Shown: one piece after another, positions 38,577 to 48,805 of the stretch
Position numbering within the stretch: the stretch's first letter is position 1
How the letters are laid out: every line of letters starts with the position of its first letter
From: Prosopocoilus inquinatus
Taxonomy: Eukaryota > Arthropoda > Insecta > Coleoptera > Lucanidae
NCBI GenBank assembly: GCA_036172665.1
Contig: CM069875.1
Coordinates: 11,364,001-11,428,000 of the forward strand
DNA length: 64,000 nucleotides
Direction: 5' to 3'
Position numbers and translations under genes: made by a program
Notes under the pieces: generated by a model
What the model saw: the letters and a program-made list of their open reading frames with translations, nothing else
The model's database searches: none
Told to the model about the DNA's origin: nothing

Positions 38577-39605
38577 GATTTTTAGGTTTTTAGGTAACAA
38601 ATAACAGGGAATTGGATATTTATTTATTCGTTAGAATAAGAAGTTTTTTCGAGTCTTTGGACTATTTATTTCCGCATTTCCGTGTTGTTTTGTTAGCTCT
38701 TATTTGTAAGGTTTTCTGACAGTTAATTTTAGGTGTTCACATAATTTTTTTTTCTTCCTATTTATACATAACGTATATAGTTTATTTTAGATTTTTACAT
38801 ATTAATTTATATTTACTTACATTTAGACATATATATCTTTTAGGATGATTAGATTGTTGTTAGGTTTAACATTTTTATGATTTTGTCAGTGTGATTGTTT
38901 TTAGATCTTTTTTTAGTGCTTTTAAGTTGGTAACGTACTGAAGATGGCAGCTTAGCTGCCGAAATACGTATCTACGGATATAAAAATTATTGTGGGCGGA
39001 GGTTAATTTCAATTATCTATATTTCTAGTTAAAGAAGGAAACTTATCTTATACCGGCAATAGACGATCATAAATTTCTTTTAATTCACGTCAAATTTTTG
39101 ACAAAACGTAAATTTTAACAAGTATTGCGATGAAAACGGACTTCTATGAGTTTTTATATGTACGATTTGAAACTTTTAAAACATCAATTTCATTGCAATA
39201 CATATTTAAATTTACGTTTTGTTAAAAATTTGACGTGAATTACATGAAATTTATGATCGTCTGTTGCGGGCTTTAAAAACGAAAGCAAAAAAAAAATATT
39301 TTACACTCATATTGATGTTCAACAGCAAAGTAGTTATGATTTGGCTATTTTTTTTTTTTTTCAGATACAATTTTAGTGTTGAACAGTGTTATTTGCGCAG
39401 GTTATACGAGGTAAAATATGTAGTCAATCACTTTTTTTGCTTGAGTCAGGGTCAATGCTAAATACCCGTCACTCAAAAAGCTTTCAAAAAGGCAAACAAT
39501 ATTCAAAATTAATTGGCTGCACTCACTCTCCTCAACGTTCAAGCAATCTAAGCCTCGGGAAATTGAAGTGAACAAGATCCACGTGACGAACAATTCAAGT
39601 ACCAT
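21793..39605 (-). CDS. Alp: Membrane-bound (GPI-anchored) alkaline phosphatase, 9 exons, complete
   Basis: Hydrolyses phosphate monoesters at the outer cell surface. Exons in coding order: 39527-39605, 34575-34777, 30228-30420, 23551-23714, 23291-23501, 23106-23239, 22864-23062, 22022-22240, 21793-21962. All phases join to give 523 residues, the normal family length. Residues 1-20 form a signal peptide. Visible catalytic features are VADGMG (metal Asp), VPDSC (nucleophile Ser105), TTTRVTHATP, AHTPDRNW (substrate Arg181), VEGG with D335 and H339, SDHSH (D376, H377) and THGG (H457). The hydrophobic C-terminus (IICFSTFFL...LLIVKFL) fits a GPI-attachment signal. Oddities: Cys106 follows the catalytic Ser where most relatives have Ala, and IDFAHH has Phe where IDHxHH is usual. 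Introns 1-3 (4.7, 4.2 and 6.5 kb) carry transposons; four of the remaining introns are 43-59 bp. A minus-strand AATAAA lies 22 bp past the stop. Confidence 0.95.
23844..25698. mobile_element. 1.8-kb foldback element, copy 2 (in Alp intron 3)
   Basis: Same termini (TACGGGGAGATTCAGGCAAC ... CCCTGTA) and same internal order as 13353-15189, but inverted relative to it. An internal partial duplication of an arm appears at about 25200-25280. Confidence 0.85.
26321..28368. mobile_element. 2.05-kb foldback element in Alp intron 3
   Basis: Ends TATACCAGCTGTTTCAAATT and AATTTGAAACATCCGGTATA belong to long arms that also share the pair TTGAGTGTGCACT / AGTGCACACCCAA and the block ATTATGTATAATAAAAGAGA. 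No transposase frame. Confidence 0.8.
28369..29867. other. Non-coding stretch of Alp intron 3
   Basis: Very AT-rich. No gene or clear element boundary seen apart from similarity of 29690-29765 to 20545-20660. Confidence 0.45.
29868..30010. repeat. Near-perfect palindrome, about 70-bp arms
   Basis: TAAGTACAAAG...AATGAAGAGAACACACTCAACG and its inverse meet near 29939. The arms differ at very few positions. Confidence 0.9.
31014..31973. mobile_element. TIR element carrying satellite monomers (Alp intron 2)
   Basis: Left end ATAGGGCATATTCTGTATGT..AGTACGTTAAATTT is the inverse of right end AAATTTAACGTACTCGATAC..GAATAACCCCT. Between them lie rearranged copies of the 312-bp satellite: one on the plus strand from 31053, one reversed to about 31640, and a partial copy at 31735-31930. 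A further end-like block (CCTATTCTTCATC...GTTAAATTT) follows at 31979-32010. Confidence 0.8.
31974..33206. other. Non-coding stretch of Alp intron 2
   Basis: No gene recognised. Several short open frames have no family features. Confidence 0.45.
33207..34411. mobile_element. 1.2-kb palindromic Tc1/mariner-type element
   Basis: CAGTGACCGCCAGAAAGTT and the inverse of AACTTTTTGGCGGTCACTG form the ends, with TA at the left boundary. Arms of about 580 bp pair almost throughout (for example AGGACAATGCTGGTGAGCAA). Axis near 33790. No transposase. Confidence 0.88.
34778..37029. other. Alp intron 1, 3' portion, non-coding
   Basis: Apart from the MITE at 35534 no gene is seen. Open frames at 35161-35442 and 36256-36546 have no recognisable domain. 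Confidence 0.45.
35534..35661. repeat. 128-bp MITE, copy 1
   Basis: Ends TATAGCGTTTTCCACTGGCT and the inverse of CAGCGAAAATCGCTATTA. The family is shared with 53429-53557 and 55580-55711. Confidence 0.85.
37568..37991. repeat. 424-bp palindromic MITE inside the cluster
   Basis: TTTTGAAAAACGTGGTAGTTG ... CAACTACCACGTTTTTCAAAA. Arms continue through GGTCAGCTGAATGATTTAGA and AAACGATAAACTACAAACC. Confidence 0.88.
38540..38573. repeat. (TA)n microsatellite
   Basis: About 17 uninterrupted TA units near the axis of the inverted cluster. Confidence 0.9.
38934..38976 (+). ncRNA. Candidate type I hammerhead ribozyme
   Basis: Order of elements: CGTA, then core CTGAAGA (CUGANGA), stem II (GGCAGC/GCTGCC, perfect 6 bp), core GAAA, a minimal stem III (ATACGTAT), cleavage triplet ATC, then TACG. 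The flanking CGTA and TACG pair as stem I. All core positions of the hammerhead are met. Very short stem III is typical of Penelope-associated hammerheads, which act as dimers. Confidence 0.6.
39053..39270. repeat. Palindromic MITE, about 218 bp
   Basis: GCAATAGACGATCATAAATTTC ends are inverse to GAAATTTATGATCGTCTGTTGC. A related, diverged copy lies at about 46080-46240. Confidence 0.8.
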
Positions 39606-40468
39606 TGCACTAATTCAAACGTATGAAAAGTTTGCGCGTGTAACATCAACATGCCAGCCACACAATAACAATGAATCGTTCATTCTAACGTGAATTTATC
39701 AGAGAATGCGACTCACGCTTACTAGAATAGCGCCATCTCGCTCGTTAACTTCAATTCGACCATGATTAACATGAATCTAATCGGGCAATTAATTTAAATT
39801 AAGCAGCTAAGTAATAAACGACACTTTTATTTATAATCTGTAAATAATAAATAAAGACAAGAGATTAGTACTTATTAATACTTTATTTTTGGTCACGTCA
39901 GGTACACAAACTAAAGTTCATTTTTTTCTATTTCGGTGCTTTAATAGGGCTGTATTATAAAAGTCAAGTCATTTGGGTTTCATGAAGCAGTTTGTTAAAG
40001 GACGCGAAATTTTATTTAGGCTGGTGGTAATTTTTTAGCTTAATTTTTTCAAATCGCAAATTATATATAATGGGGTCTATTCTGTAACATTGATATGGAC
40101 CTGATATTGCTATGTTTCGAGTGACCTTGCAAAATTAGTATTCTGTAAATAGTTTCGTAACAACTTACAATCCGTTTCAAGTGTGATCTCGAATTAATAT
40201 GCATCTCTCTTCAATTTGCGGTCGGCAATCCAGTTATGAAATCGTAATAAATTTTCTTCAATTATTGAAGACCATATCAATGTTACAGAATAGCCTTGAA
40301 TATCATAGAAAACAGTAGCCTCGAACTCAACATAAACTTTCATCAATTATTTCTCAACACCGGCCTTATATAATCACATTTTTAATTTTTTTTTTTTTTC
40401 ATTCTTAAAAGAACGTTTATGAGAAAATATTTATGTAGGTTACAATAATAAATTCATATGTTTTTAAA
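39606..40468. promoter_or_regulatory. Intergenic region between GR 3' end and Alp 5' end
   Basis: 863 bp hold the Alp promoter and 5' UTR and the GR 3' UTR. A 223-bp MITE (40073-40295) occupies part of it. No TATA box was confidently identified. Confidence 0.45.
40073..40295. repeat. 223-bp MITE with GGGTCTATTCTGTAACATTG ends, copy 1
   Basis: Ends GGGTCTATTCTGTAACATTG and CAATGTTACAGAATAGCC are inverted. The second copy is at 59789-60529, split by a hAT-like element. Confidence 0.88.
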
Positions 40469-43221
40469 TTAAAGATCTCTACTGAATTGAGTAAAGACGG
40501 CTAAGAAAGTCGCAAAAGTTCCAAGAATCTGAAACAAAGAAAACAAATTATTCTCGATATATTTTTCTTTTTTCAAATTATTCCAGAAATGAAATGTGCA
40601 AACCTCAGGTTTTATTCTTCTGATATACAGGCTGTTTCAAATTCTGATCTCGTTTATTTGAAGAGATAGAGGGTAGGTTTAAATTTGGCAAAGTTGCCAA
40701 ATTTGATGAGCATTAAGAATCCGGAGAGAAAAAATTTCTATGTTAACTTTTATTCGAAATAATTATAAAAAAGGAAAAGAAAATCATTTTCTTATTTTGC
40801 CTCTATCTTCTGTATTTAAAGAGATATCAAAAAAAATTAAAAATACTTCCTGAAGAAACTTTTCAATTCTCTACGTAATAGTAAACACTATTTTTCTATA
40901 ACACGTTTCGTCAAATTGATACCCATCATCAAGTTGATTTTTTCTTATGGCGCCCATATTAAATTTTAGTGGCAAAAGAATCCACATGTTATAAAAATTC
41001 TTTAAAATAAAGCCAGATTAAAATGTTTAATGTGAGATAAGAATAAGAAAATAGTTTTGGATTTAAATGAAAAATAATGCGTTCACGAAACACAAAAACA
41101 TCAGAAACGGTACTTTCGAACCTATTTAGAGAACAAACGATAGCTTGATATTGATTATTGAAATGTATTGATGCGATGAAGAACAAGAATCAATTACGTG
41201 CTACCAAAAATGACCGATGTGTGTCAATTTTCAGGTTAGTTAACTTATACCGAGTGATTTTTAAAATTTTTTATCAATTTTTACCATGAAATTTGAATAG
41301 CTTTAGTATAACAAACAAACAAAGATCCAGATCTATAATAAGTTATTTTTCAATTAACAAATGATATACCTACTATCAAAATTTCATGAGAAACTGTAAC
41401 TTAACACATAACAGTCTTTTCTGCTCGTGTAATACTGTAATCGATCTTCATTTTTAAAAATTACGTCTTATTGTAATATTATTGTTCTAAGCTATTGTTT
41501 GTTCTCCGGAAAGGTTCTAAAGTATCGTTCACTTACTGTTTTTGTGCTTTTGTTATATGAACAAAAATATTTAGTAAATTAGTGTCTAACGAACACATTA
41601 ATTTTAAGGATGTGGCTAGAGTACCGAACGCGGGATCGTAACCAAAAAATTAAAATCCCGAACGGGCGTGGTTTAAATGGATCCGTTCGGGATTTTATAT
41701 AAAATAGTACGGATCCCGACCATTGGATCGCACTTTTATCTCGATTACATGAATGATTATTTGAAGACATGATAATATGATCTGCCTGACTTTCTTTCTT
41801 GTAACTTGTCGATGCAATTGTTTAAAAGGCCTATACGACATGGTGATATTCCTTGTGTAAAATTTATGAAAAACTGATAGAAAAGTGTCCAATTAACCAG
41901 AAAACATTCACTATGGTAACATATCTCTGTCACATTAGGTGTGTTCTTTTTACCGCAAAACTCAGCGGCACTCAGTAACCTTGAAAATTTGTATGTTGTT
42001 TTTACACGCTCGTTGGTGAGATTATGTGAGCTACCTCCGAATCAATCGAATAGGGATTTAGGTTAGAATAAGTGTGCATGTAACGGCCAAATGTCTCGTT
42101 TGACGTTTGTGCGATGTCAGTGGAATTAACTTGTTTTTTTAGAACGTTTTAACTCAGCAAAACTCACCGACTAATTCTGATATTTACTGATCTGAGTCGA
42201 AAGTAAAACGAACACACCTATTGTAACAATTTTTTTTTTATAAAAGGAGATATATATAATTTAATCATTTGCACACAAAATCGATTCGTTGCAGTCAACA
42301 ACTGATTTTGTTATCTTATTGTTATTGCAACTTTACGTTACCATCTCTATATCCTAAACACATTAAGAATGTACCGTTATACGGAATGAAAATGATTCCT
42401 CTCGACAATTACGGCTATTGAGAGAGGAGATATTTGTGACATATGCGAAACGATTAAGAAGGGAAAGATTTGTAGTTATAGGTGGTCAGTTTAACGTAGA
42501 TTTTGTTTCTTGCTTAAAGTTCATGGCTGGCTAGATATTTCGAAGAAAACTGATTTTTTTTATAATTTCATTATATATGCATATAGCTCGGTCATTCGTG
42601 ATTTTAGAAAAAAGTTGCAAAGGCAAAAGTTGTATAGAATTATGCTCTTAATTAAACAGTCAAACTAAATTTTCCATGTAACTCCTGTTTTTCAGTTATG
42701 ATATAAACATCATTTTTTTAATGGAAAGCCTAGTAGACCATGGTTGAAAAAAATGGCATTTTCTTTACCTTTCCAGCGACGTAACATTCGATATGGTTAT
42801 TTAAATAAACGACGGAGATTCGGCATTTTTCTCTTTCCAAATTGTTAATATGGTTGGCCATGGAAACAAATGTTTATTGACAAATGCAGATCAATAATGA
42901 CCGAGCTATATGCATTTAACGAAATTATAAAAAATCAATTTTTTCGAAATATCTAGACTTTAAGTAAGAAACAACAAAAGCTGCATTAAACTGAGCTCCT
43001 AAAACCACAAATCTTTTAGTCGTCTCTCTAGCTCTGCTAGTTTCCAAGGTTCCCGTGCTAAACATCGAAAAAGGATCACCCTATACATTGTTTTAAATTT
43101 TTGCCACTGAATGAAGGTGTGGTTTGCATGCCTACGAGTATCCCTTTTGTCAAGCATGATACACCTACCGTATAATGAAATCGGTTTATTCTTGGAAAAT
43201 CGTTACCACCGTCTTATACAT

Positions 43222-43282
<61 letters not shown>

Positions 43283-46200
43283 GTTTATTTGCCCAACAGA
43301 TAAAAATCCCATTATAGAGTAAACTTAAACATATATAAGTACGTAAATACAAGTATAACTACAAAATCAAATTTGTAAAGCTGCTATTGAAACAATTAAA
43401 CAAAAGAAAAACAGAAATAATTAAATTAATTTGAATTTGGCAAATTGAAAAATATATCAACATAGATCTCCTCAGCTGCAGCACACATGTACGTGATTGG
43501 AGCCTTGCATAACATATTCGTCCTTGGTGTTGGACCCGAAAAAGTAGGAGCTGATCTGCTTGAAATGCGTGGAACATGGAAGTTGACTTTTGCGAGCAAT
43601 TGAGAGCAATCAATGCGTCCGTCAATCAGTTTCCATAAAAAACGTGAAGCATGAACACCTCTGCGCCGCTCAAAGGACTGCATATTATGTCTGAAAAGCA
43701 GCATATCATTCGGAATATCCCTCACTGGGTAAATACCGTCACATCGAAATGAAAGAAATTTTAGAAATCGTCGTAAAATTTTTTCAATCCGTTGCCGAGC
43801 ATTAGCTTAGTAAGGAGCCCAGATCATCGAAGCATATTCAAGCTTATTAGCAATGAATGCAAAAAATAAGGTTTTTAACAGTGCTGTATCATTAAAAGGT
43901 CTAACAGATCTAATTAAGAAGCCTAGAGTTCTGGACGCAGATAGGGCAACAGCTTCAATATGTTGCGAGAAACTTAATCGGGAATCAAACAAGACACCAA
44001 GGTCCTTAAAAGTGTTAGTTTTGGTTAACGGCTGACCATTTATTTCATAAACTGAATCGATTCCAAGCGTTTTTCTACTAAAAGTAAGTGTGTGACATTT
44101 ATTAACATTTAGTTTCAACTTATTACCATCACACCAACGAACAAGTATATCAATGTCTGACTGAAGTTTAAATACATCCAAACAGCTGGAGACAGATGAA
44201 TAGATTTTTAAATCATCGGCATATGCAAGAACATGGCAAGAGAAAGAAGACAGAAGATCATCAATGAAAATTAAAAAAAGAAGAGGACCTAAATTTGACC
44301 CCTGAGGCACGCCTGACGTTGATACAAAATCATGAGTGAAAACCATTGTAACAAACATAATTCATTCTATTGGTAAGATAAGACTTAATAAGACACAAAA
44401 AGTTAACACTGAATCCAAAAGAACTTAATTTATCTAATAATATACCATGATCAATTCGGTCAAAAGCGCTAGAAAAATCAGTGTAAACAACGTCCACTTG
44501 TTTCTGATCATCCAGTTCTTCACTGATAAATTGCGTAATCGAAGCAAGATTTGTGACTGTTGACCTTCCTGGCAAGAAACCGTGCTGGTTAGGTGACATA
44601 TAGGGGCAAACACAAGAATAAATATAAGTATAAATAACATTTTCATAGACCTTAGCAAAGTTAGATAATATAGATATAGGCCTATAATTTTTAAGCTCAC
44701 AGGATTCGCCTTTCTTAAAAACAGGGGTAATACGAGCATATTTCCACTTTTCAGGGAAATCAGATGCTTTGATAGACAAATGAATAATAGTAGCTAGGGG
44801 CTTTGAGAAAATATATCTACAATCTCTAATTATAAAATTAGGAACCATATCATGACCAGCAGTGACATTTTGAGGAAATTTTGACATTATTTTTATTAAT
44901 TCTTCTTCATATTGAGGACAAGATCCCTTATATACTTTATTGTTTTGGCATATCTCTTCCAAAACTAGAGTTTGTTTTATCTTTCAAATTTGTCTATTTT
45001 GTAGGTCTTTACGAACTTCAAACGCATGTAAGAAAAAGCAAATTAAGTAGTAGTAGTTAAGTAACTAGTAATTTACAAGGTAAGCAAAATGCAGCGTCCA
45101 CGAATGATGTGTTATAGTTTCAGCAAGTTTTATGTTCGGGATCATTACAATTTTTTGTGAATGCCGAACGTTTTTTAATAAACTACGCCCGTTCGTGATT
45201 TTAACTTTTTGGAAGCGATCCCACGTTAGGGACTCTAGCCACCTCCTATTTTTAATTTAAACCCAAAACTATTATTTTTCTTATCGCACATTAAAAAAAA
45301 TTATTCTGGCTTTGTTTTAAAGAATTTTTATAACATGTGCTATGTTGCCGCAATCGGCATAATGAGTAGATTCTTTTGCAATAAATTTCAATATTGGCGC
45401 CATAAGAAAAAATGAACTTGATACTGATATCAATTTGATGAAACGTATTATAGAAAAATAATGTTTACCACTGTATACAGAACTGAAAAGAATTTAGCAA
45501 CTTTGAGGGTCGAATTTGAAACAGCAACGAAAAGAAAGTTTCTAGTGACGAAATTATTAAAAATAAAGGTATATAACCAATCCAAATATCTAAAAATATA
45601 CAGGGTCTTTCTTTATCGACTTTTTTCCCATAGGCCTCACAAAAGAAATACGCATCGTTGGGCCACCCTGTACAGATAAGGAAATTTGGATTCTGGATGT
45701 GGGAAGCTTCATAAGAATTCGGAACTGCCGAAAGCTGGAAAGGGAGCTGCAACTCACCCGCGGTACTCGCCTCGTACTGATATTAGCAATCTTAGGACGT
45801 TTGTATGGATATTCACGGTCCCTTCGTCTCTTGAATGCTCGCCAACAATTCATGAACGCCGGGCTATAAACGCGCTGAATACGCCGTAACAAACGCAAAG
45901 TCCGCAATCGGGATACCGCCTACCTAACATCTGCCTAACGTGCCGCGTATGAGAATGACATTGAGTTCCATACTTTCATTCAACATTTGAATATTAGCTT
46001 TGTTTTCATTCTCACTTGGAACTGTTCTGGAACTGTTCGCATATGCGTATCATGCTTTTAGTATTTTGATTAATTCAATATATATTGCAACGAAAAGAAA
46101 GTTCGAAGCATTTTTGTATGTGAAACTTGAAATCTTTGGAACTCCTTTTTTGTCGCAAAATACATATGATTAAATTTATGTTTCGTCAAGAAATATACAT

Positions 46201-47581
46201 AACTTACATCAAATTTGTGATCGTCTGTTGCTTTTAAATCAATGTGATTGCAATAAATAGTAACATCTGATGAAAACAATTGCTGCGTACAATTCTTAGG
46301 TACATACAATTGCATGTAATGATGTCACATATGCGTTCCTGCTAAAATACTAAAGCTAGGCGATCATTAGATCATCGCGGGCGGGATATAGATCCCGCTT
46401 CTAGCTTTCACACTTACGATACTTATTGAAGAAACTTCCCATGTCCAATACTAAATTCCGTTATTTCTAGGTTTTTACAATAATTACCTTAAATAACAGA
46501 CCAAAATCCAATGAGAGCAATCCACTCGGGAGTATTACTTTCCTCTGAATTAATTTTGTCAGCCAGAAATTAATCTAGAAAGAGGAAAACTACTGTTTTC
46601 TTACCAGTAATTATGAACTAAAATTTAAACTCTAAGGTAATTCTTTACCTGTTTATCCAAATTCTTCTTTAACGCAAAATTAATTAGTAAAGGTATGAAC
46701 CTTCCCCTTTCATATTTTGTAACCGTAGTCGCAATAATCATTGTAAACAGAGCAGAAAATTGTACAATAATCCAACTCGATGCAAACAGTATTAAGGTCC
46801 AACTAAAAGAGCTGATTTCCTTTTGGTCAAGCAGCAAAACTAAATGGTAGAGTTCGTAGCTCATCCAAATAACGTAGAGGGCGACAACTTGAAGATTGAG
46901 AATGTCATAGTACTTCTCTACCATGTCCAGAATATTGAGAACGTCTTCGAAAACTCCTAACAGGGTTTTTAAGTTCTTACTCTTGATTCTGTCGCACCCC
47001 AAATGATTGTTCATGCCAATAAAATTGCCACGCAAGATCAACATAAAATTTAAGTAAAGAAAAGAATGTGTAATGATCATAACTTTGGGTAAGGTAAAAC
47101 CCAGCGTGAACAAAAAGCTGAACATTAAGTTATAATTGTAAAAGTAAATCCAAAACAAGTACAATGCTACAAAAATCAGATACATAAGCTCAACTGAAAC
47201 TATAATTTTTAAATTAATGCTTCTGAATATTCTATGTTCTCGTATTTTGTTTTGCGCCAACTGAAAACGTGCGAAAATTTTTTCAATATTACTCCTGTGT
47301 ACCACGTTATAAATTCCCAGTGAGGCGTAAACAAAAAATATGTAAAAGGTACAGACAACAAAAATAATTTCGTTCATCACCGGGTTCGTTCGTAATTTAT
47401 TATAACAAACGTAGAACTGACACGGAAAAAATATTGCAAGATACAAGAAAATCTGCAAACAATATGATTTCCACCGAAAATATAAATGAGATTCGTTTTC
47501 ACTAGTTTTTATAAAGAAAGGAAATACTCCCAAAAAATTAGCGATCGTCAAGAAAACTCTAAAGTGATCGGGCAACCACAT
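40469..47581 (-). CDS. Insect gustatory receptor (7-TM chemoreceptor), 3 exons, complete
   Basis: Exons: 46649-47581 (311 codons), 46488-46574 (29 codons) and 40469-40528 (19 codons plus stop), all joined in phase 0. The total of 359 residues is normal for the family. The ATG at 47579-47581 has an in-frame TAA just upstream. The N-terminus (FRVFLTIANFLGVFPFF) is the usual GR opening, followed by about six hydrophobic segments in exon 1. Exon 2 reads SGLLSLDFGLLFK, the conserved C-terminal GR block before TM7. The last exon carries TFLAVFTQF, matching the family signature TYhhhhhQF with Phe for Tyr. It acts as a ligand-gated cation channel subunit in sensory-neuron dendrites (family knowledge); the ligand cannot be inferred. 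The final intron is 5.96 kb and holds a truncated LINE and other repeats. Splicing across it is needed to supply TM7. Confidence 0.92.
42380..43060. repeat. Palindromic element, about 680 bp
   Basis: Arms include TAGATATTTCGAA / TTCGAAATATCTA, the inverted pair around GCATATAGCTCGGTCATT, and TTTGTAGTTATAGGTGGTCAG with its diverged inverse. Axis near 42745. Confidence 0.7.
43224..43281. repeat. (AAT)n microsatellite, LINE 3' tail
   Basis: About 19 AAT units on the plus strand, directly abutting the LINE 3' end (CAAATAAACTATTATTATT on the minus strand). Confidence 0.95.
43807..44962 (-). pseudogene. LINE reverse transcriptase (one frameshift, one stop)
   Basis: RT palm and thumb motifs are complete, including the catalytic YADD. 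The frame slips by one base between NGFHS (44330) and HDFVSTSG (44330-44358), and a TAA ends it at 43806 although homologous sequence continues. Not functional as it stands. Confidence 0.9.
46080..46240. repeat. Diverged copy of the GACGATCA MITE
   Basis: Shares TATTGCAACGAAAA..GTGAAACTTGAAA and AAATTTGTGATCGTCTGTTGC with 39053-39270. It lies in the last GR intron. Confidence 0.6.
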
Positions 47582-47989
47582 AATGCGTTATTACGAAGTG
47601 GAAAACTTAGCAAAGATTTTATAATCTATTAACTGATGACCTGTTGAGATTAGACTGCAACAATAGCCGCAAACATAATTCATAATGTTGATATGAGATA
47701 AGAGTTGTATTTTTCAAATCAAGATTATCGTCATATTGGAACAACAAAACTGTTTGAAATTAAGAAAACATTTGTAAATTAAAAAAAAATTACTGAAGAA
47801 ATCAATTTTATTTATTGTTTTCAATGAAATAAAGCTTTGAATATCTTAACATTAACAAATTCTTTAAAATTGTATTAATTGCTGTCTAACATTTTAATAT
47901 TCGTTTTCTTGATACAAGTCAAAACTAAAACCATTAATGCTTAGTTTGTAATGGAACTAAGGAATGTAATAGGTAACTTATTCTGTTAT
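47582..47989. promoter_or_regulatory. Upstream region of the GR gene
   Basis: 408 bp of AT-rich sequence upstream of the GR start, expected to hold its promoter. No specific motif was identified. Confidence 0.35.
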
Positions 47990-48740
47990 GCTAGGGCCAC
48001 ACTAACGTTAACGTCTAACGCCCATTATCGTAGTGCTAGGGCCACACTAGCGCGTAATGCCGTTAATTACTGCGCTATCTGGCATTAAACATAGGTGTAG
48101 CTACGACTTAACATGCTAATTTGTTATCGTCGTTATGAATAGCGTTAAACGTTAGACGATAGCTCGGGTGACGGTCTGTTTTGACACATCAAAAAGGATT
48201 TAGCGCGTCATTTAACGCTTATTTTGGCTACACTAGCTAGCATTTGTGAATTAACTAAACCAACAGGTTTAGCTTAGTTGTTATGTGTTCAAGGCCGTAT
48301 TCTCATCTCATGATTAGAGTCGTTTCTAACTAAAGCCGTGATTAAAATAAACGAAAACGATATAGCTTTATGCGAATTTAATAAGTAAGAGAGTGATAGA
48401 GAATTTAATCACGGCATTACTAAATTAAAGACGAGGTTAGAATATGGGCCATTAGCACGAAATGGACAGATAAAACAAATCGAATAATTATGAAATAATC
48501 GAGTTTTTACCCTTGGGTTTTGTCTGGTAATAATACAATAAATTCATAATATAATAATTTACATTCATAGAGTATACTAGTTTCCATCTTGAAATTATTT
48601 TATTAAAAAGCGCGTCATTTATTGACTTGATGTTAAATGCAAGGGAAGCCATTCAATTTCGCGTAGTTTAATCAATATTTTTTGACGCCTTAATTATTAC
48701 GATAACGGACGTTAGACGTTAACGCTAGTGTGGCCCTAGC
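47990..48740. mobile_element. TIR element, about 750 bp
   Basis: GCTAGGGCCACACTAACGTT and AACGCTAGTGTGGCCCTAGC are inverted. Arms extend through ACGTCTAACG. A second copy of the end (GCTAGGGCCACACTAGCGCG) starts at 48041, suggesting a nested or duplicated terminus. A further palindrome, 48292-48455 (AAGGCCGTATTCTCATC and diverged inverse), is inside. Confidence 0.8.
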
Positions 48741-48741
48741 A

Positions 48742-48805
48742 GATTCTATTTGACTATTTTACCGATTCAATTTGACTATTTTACCGATTCTATTTGACTA
48801 TTTTA
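48742..48805. repeat. 22-bp tandem repeat, three units
   Basis: GATTC(T/A)ATTTGACTATTTTA(CC) three times in a row, directly abutting the TIR element. Confidence 0.9.

Larger units (their letters stand above)
37030..38990. mobile_element. Penelope-like or related repeat cluster (inverted copies)
   Basis: A module with GTGAACACCTAAAATT...TTACAAATAAGAGCTAACCAA occurs at about 37040, inverted at about 37400-37505, 38045-38160 and 38650-38750, and again forward at about 38403-38475. The block 38210-38475 is the inverse of 38670-38925, with a (TA)n run between. The cluster ends in a hammerhead-ribozyme-like motif, a hallmark of Penelope-like elements. No RT remains, so the class is inferred. Confidence 0.55.
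43221..44990 (-). mobile_element. Non-LTR retrotransposon (LINE), 5'-truncated
   Basis: Read on the minus strand. The endonuclease domain is missing. The RT domain runs from about 44960 with LKNYRPISILS, YTDFSSAFDRIDH and (after a one-base shift near 44340) SGVPQGSNLGPLLF, AYADDLKIYS, GNKLKLNVNKC and FKDLGVLFD. A single TAA (43804-43806) interrupts the frame after WAPY; the usual C-terminal block (HASRFLWKLIDG, TPRTN) continues to about 43426. The 3' end is a (TTA)n run. The clade is unresolved within the jockey/I/CR1 assemblage. It is in the same orientation as the host GR gene. Confidence 0.9.
40885..45480. mobile_element. Long inverted-repeat element interrupted by the LINE
   Basis: The outer arm 40885-41090 is the inverse of 45285-45480 (blocks such as AGAATTTTTATAACATGTG). 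A second arm pair lies at 41608-41700 and 45130-45245 (TGGCTAGAGTaCC / GGGACTCTAGCCA, CCCGAACGGGCGTGG). The LINE at 43221-44990 and a palindrome at about 42380-43060 sit between. Confidence 0.65.

Noticed and set aside
43111..43317. Open frame with a long poly-Asn run
   Set aside because: It is the (AAT)n tail of the LINE read on the wrong strand.
45590..45907. Overlapping open frames on both strands near CAGGGT blocks
   Set aside because: No known domain; the sequence has terminal-like CAGGGT motifs of insect repeats and no conserved protein features.
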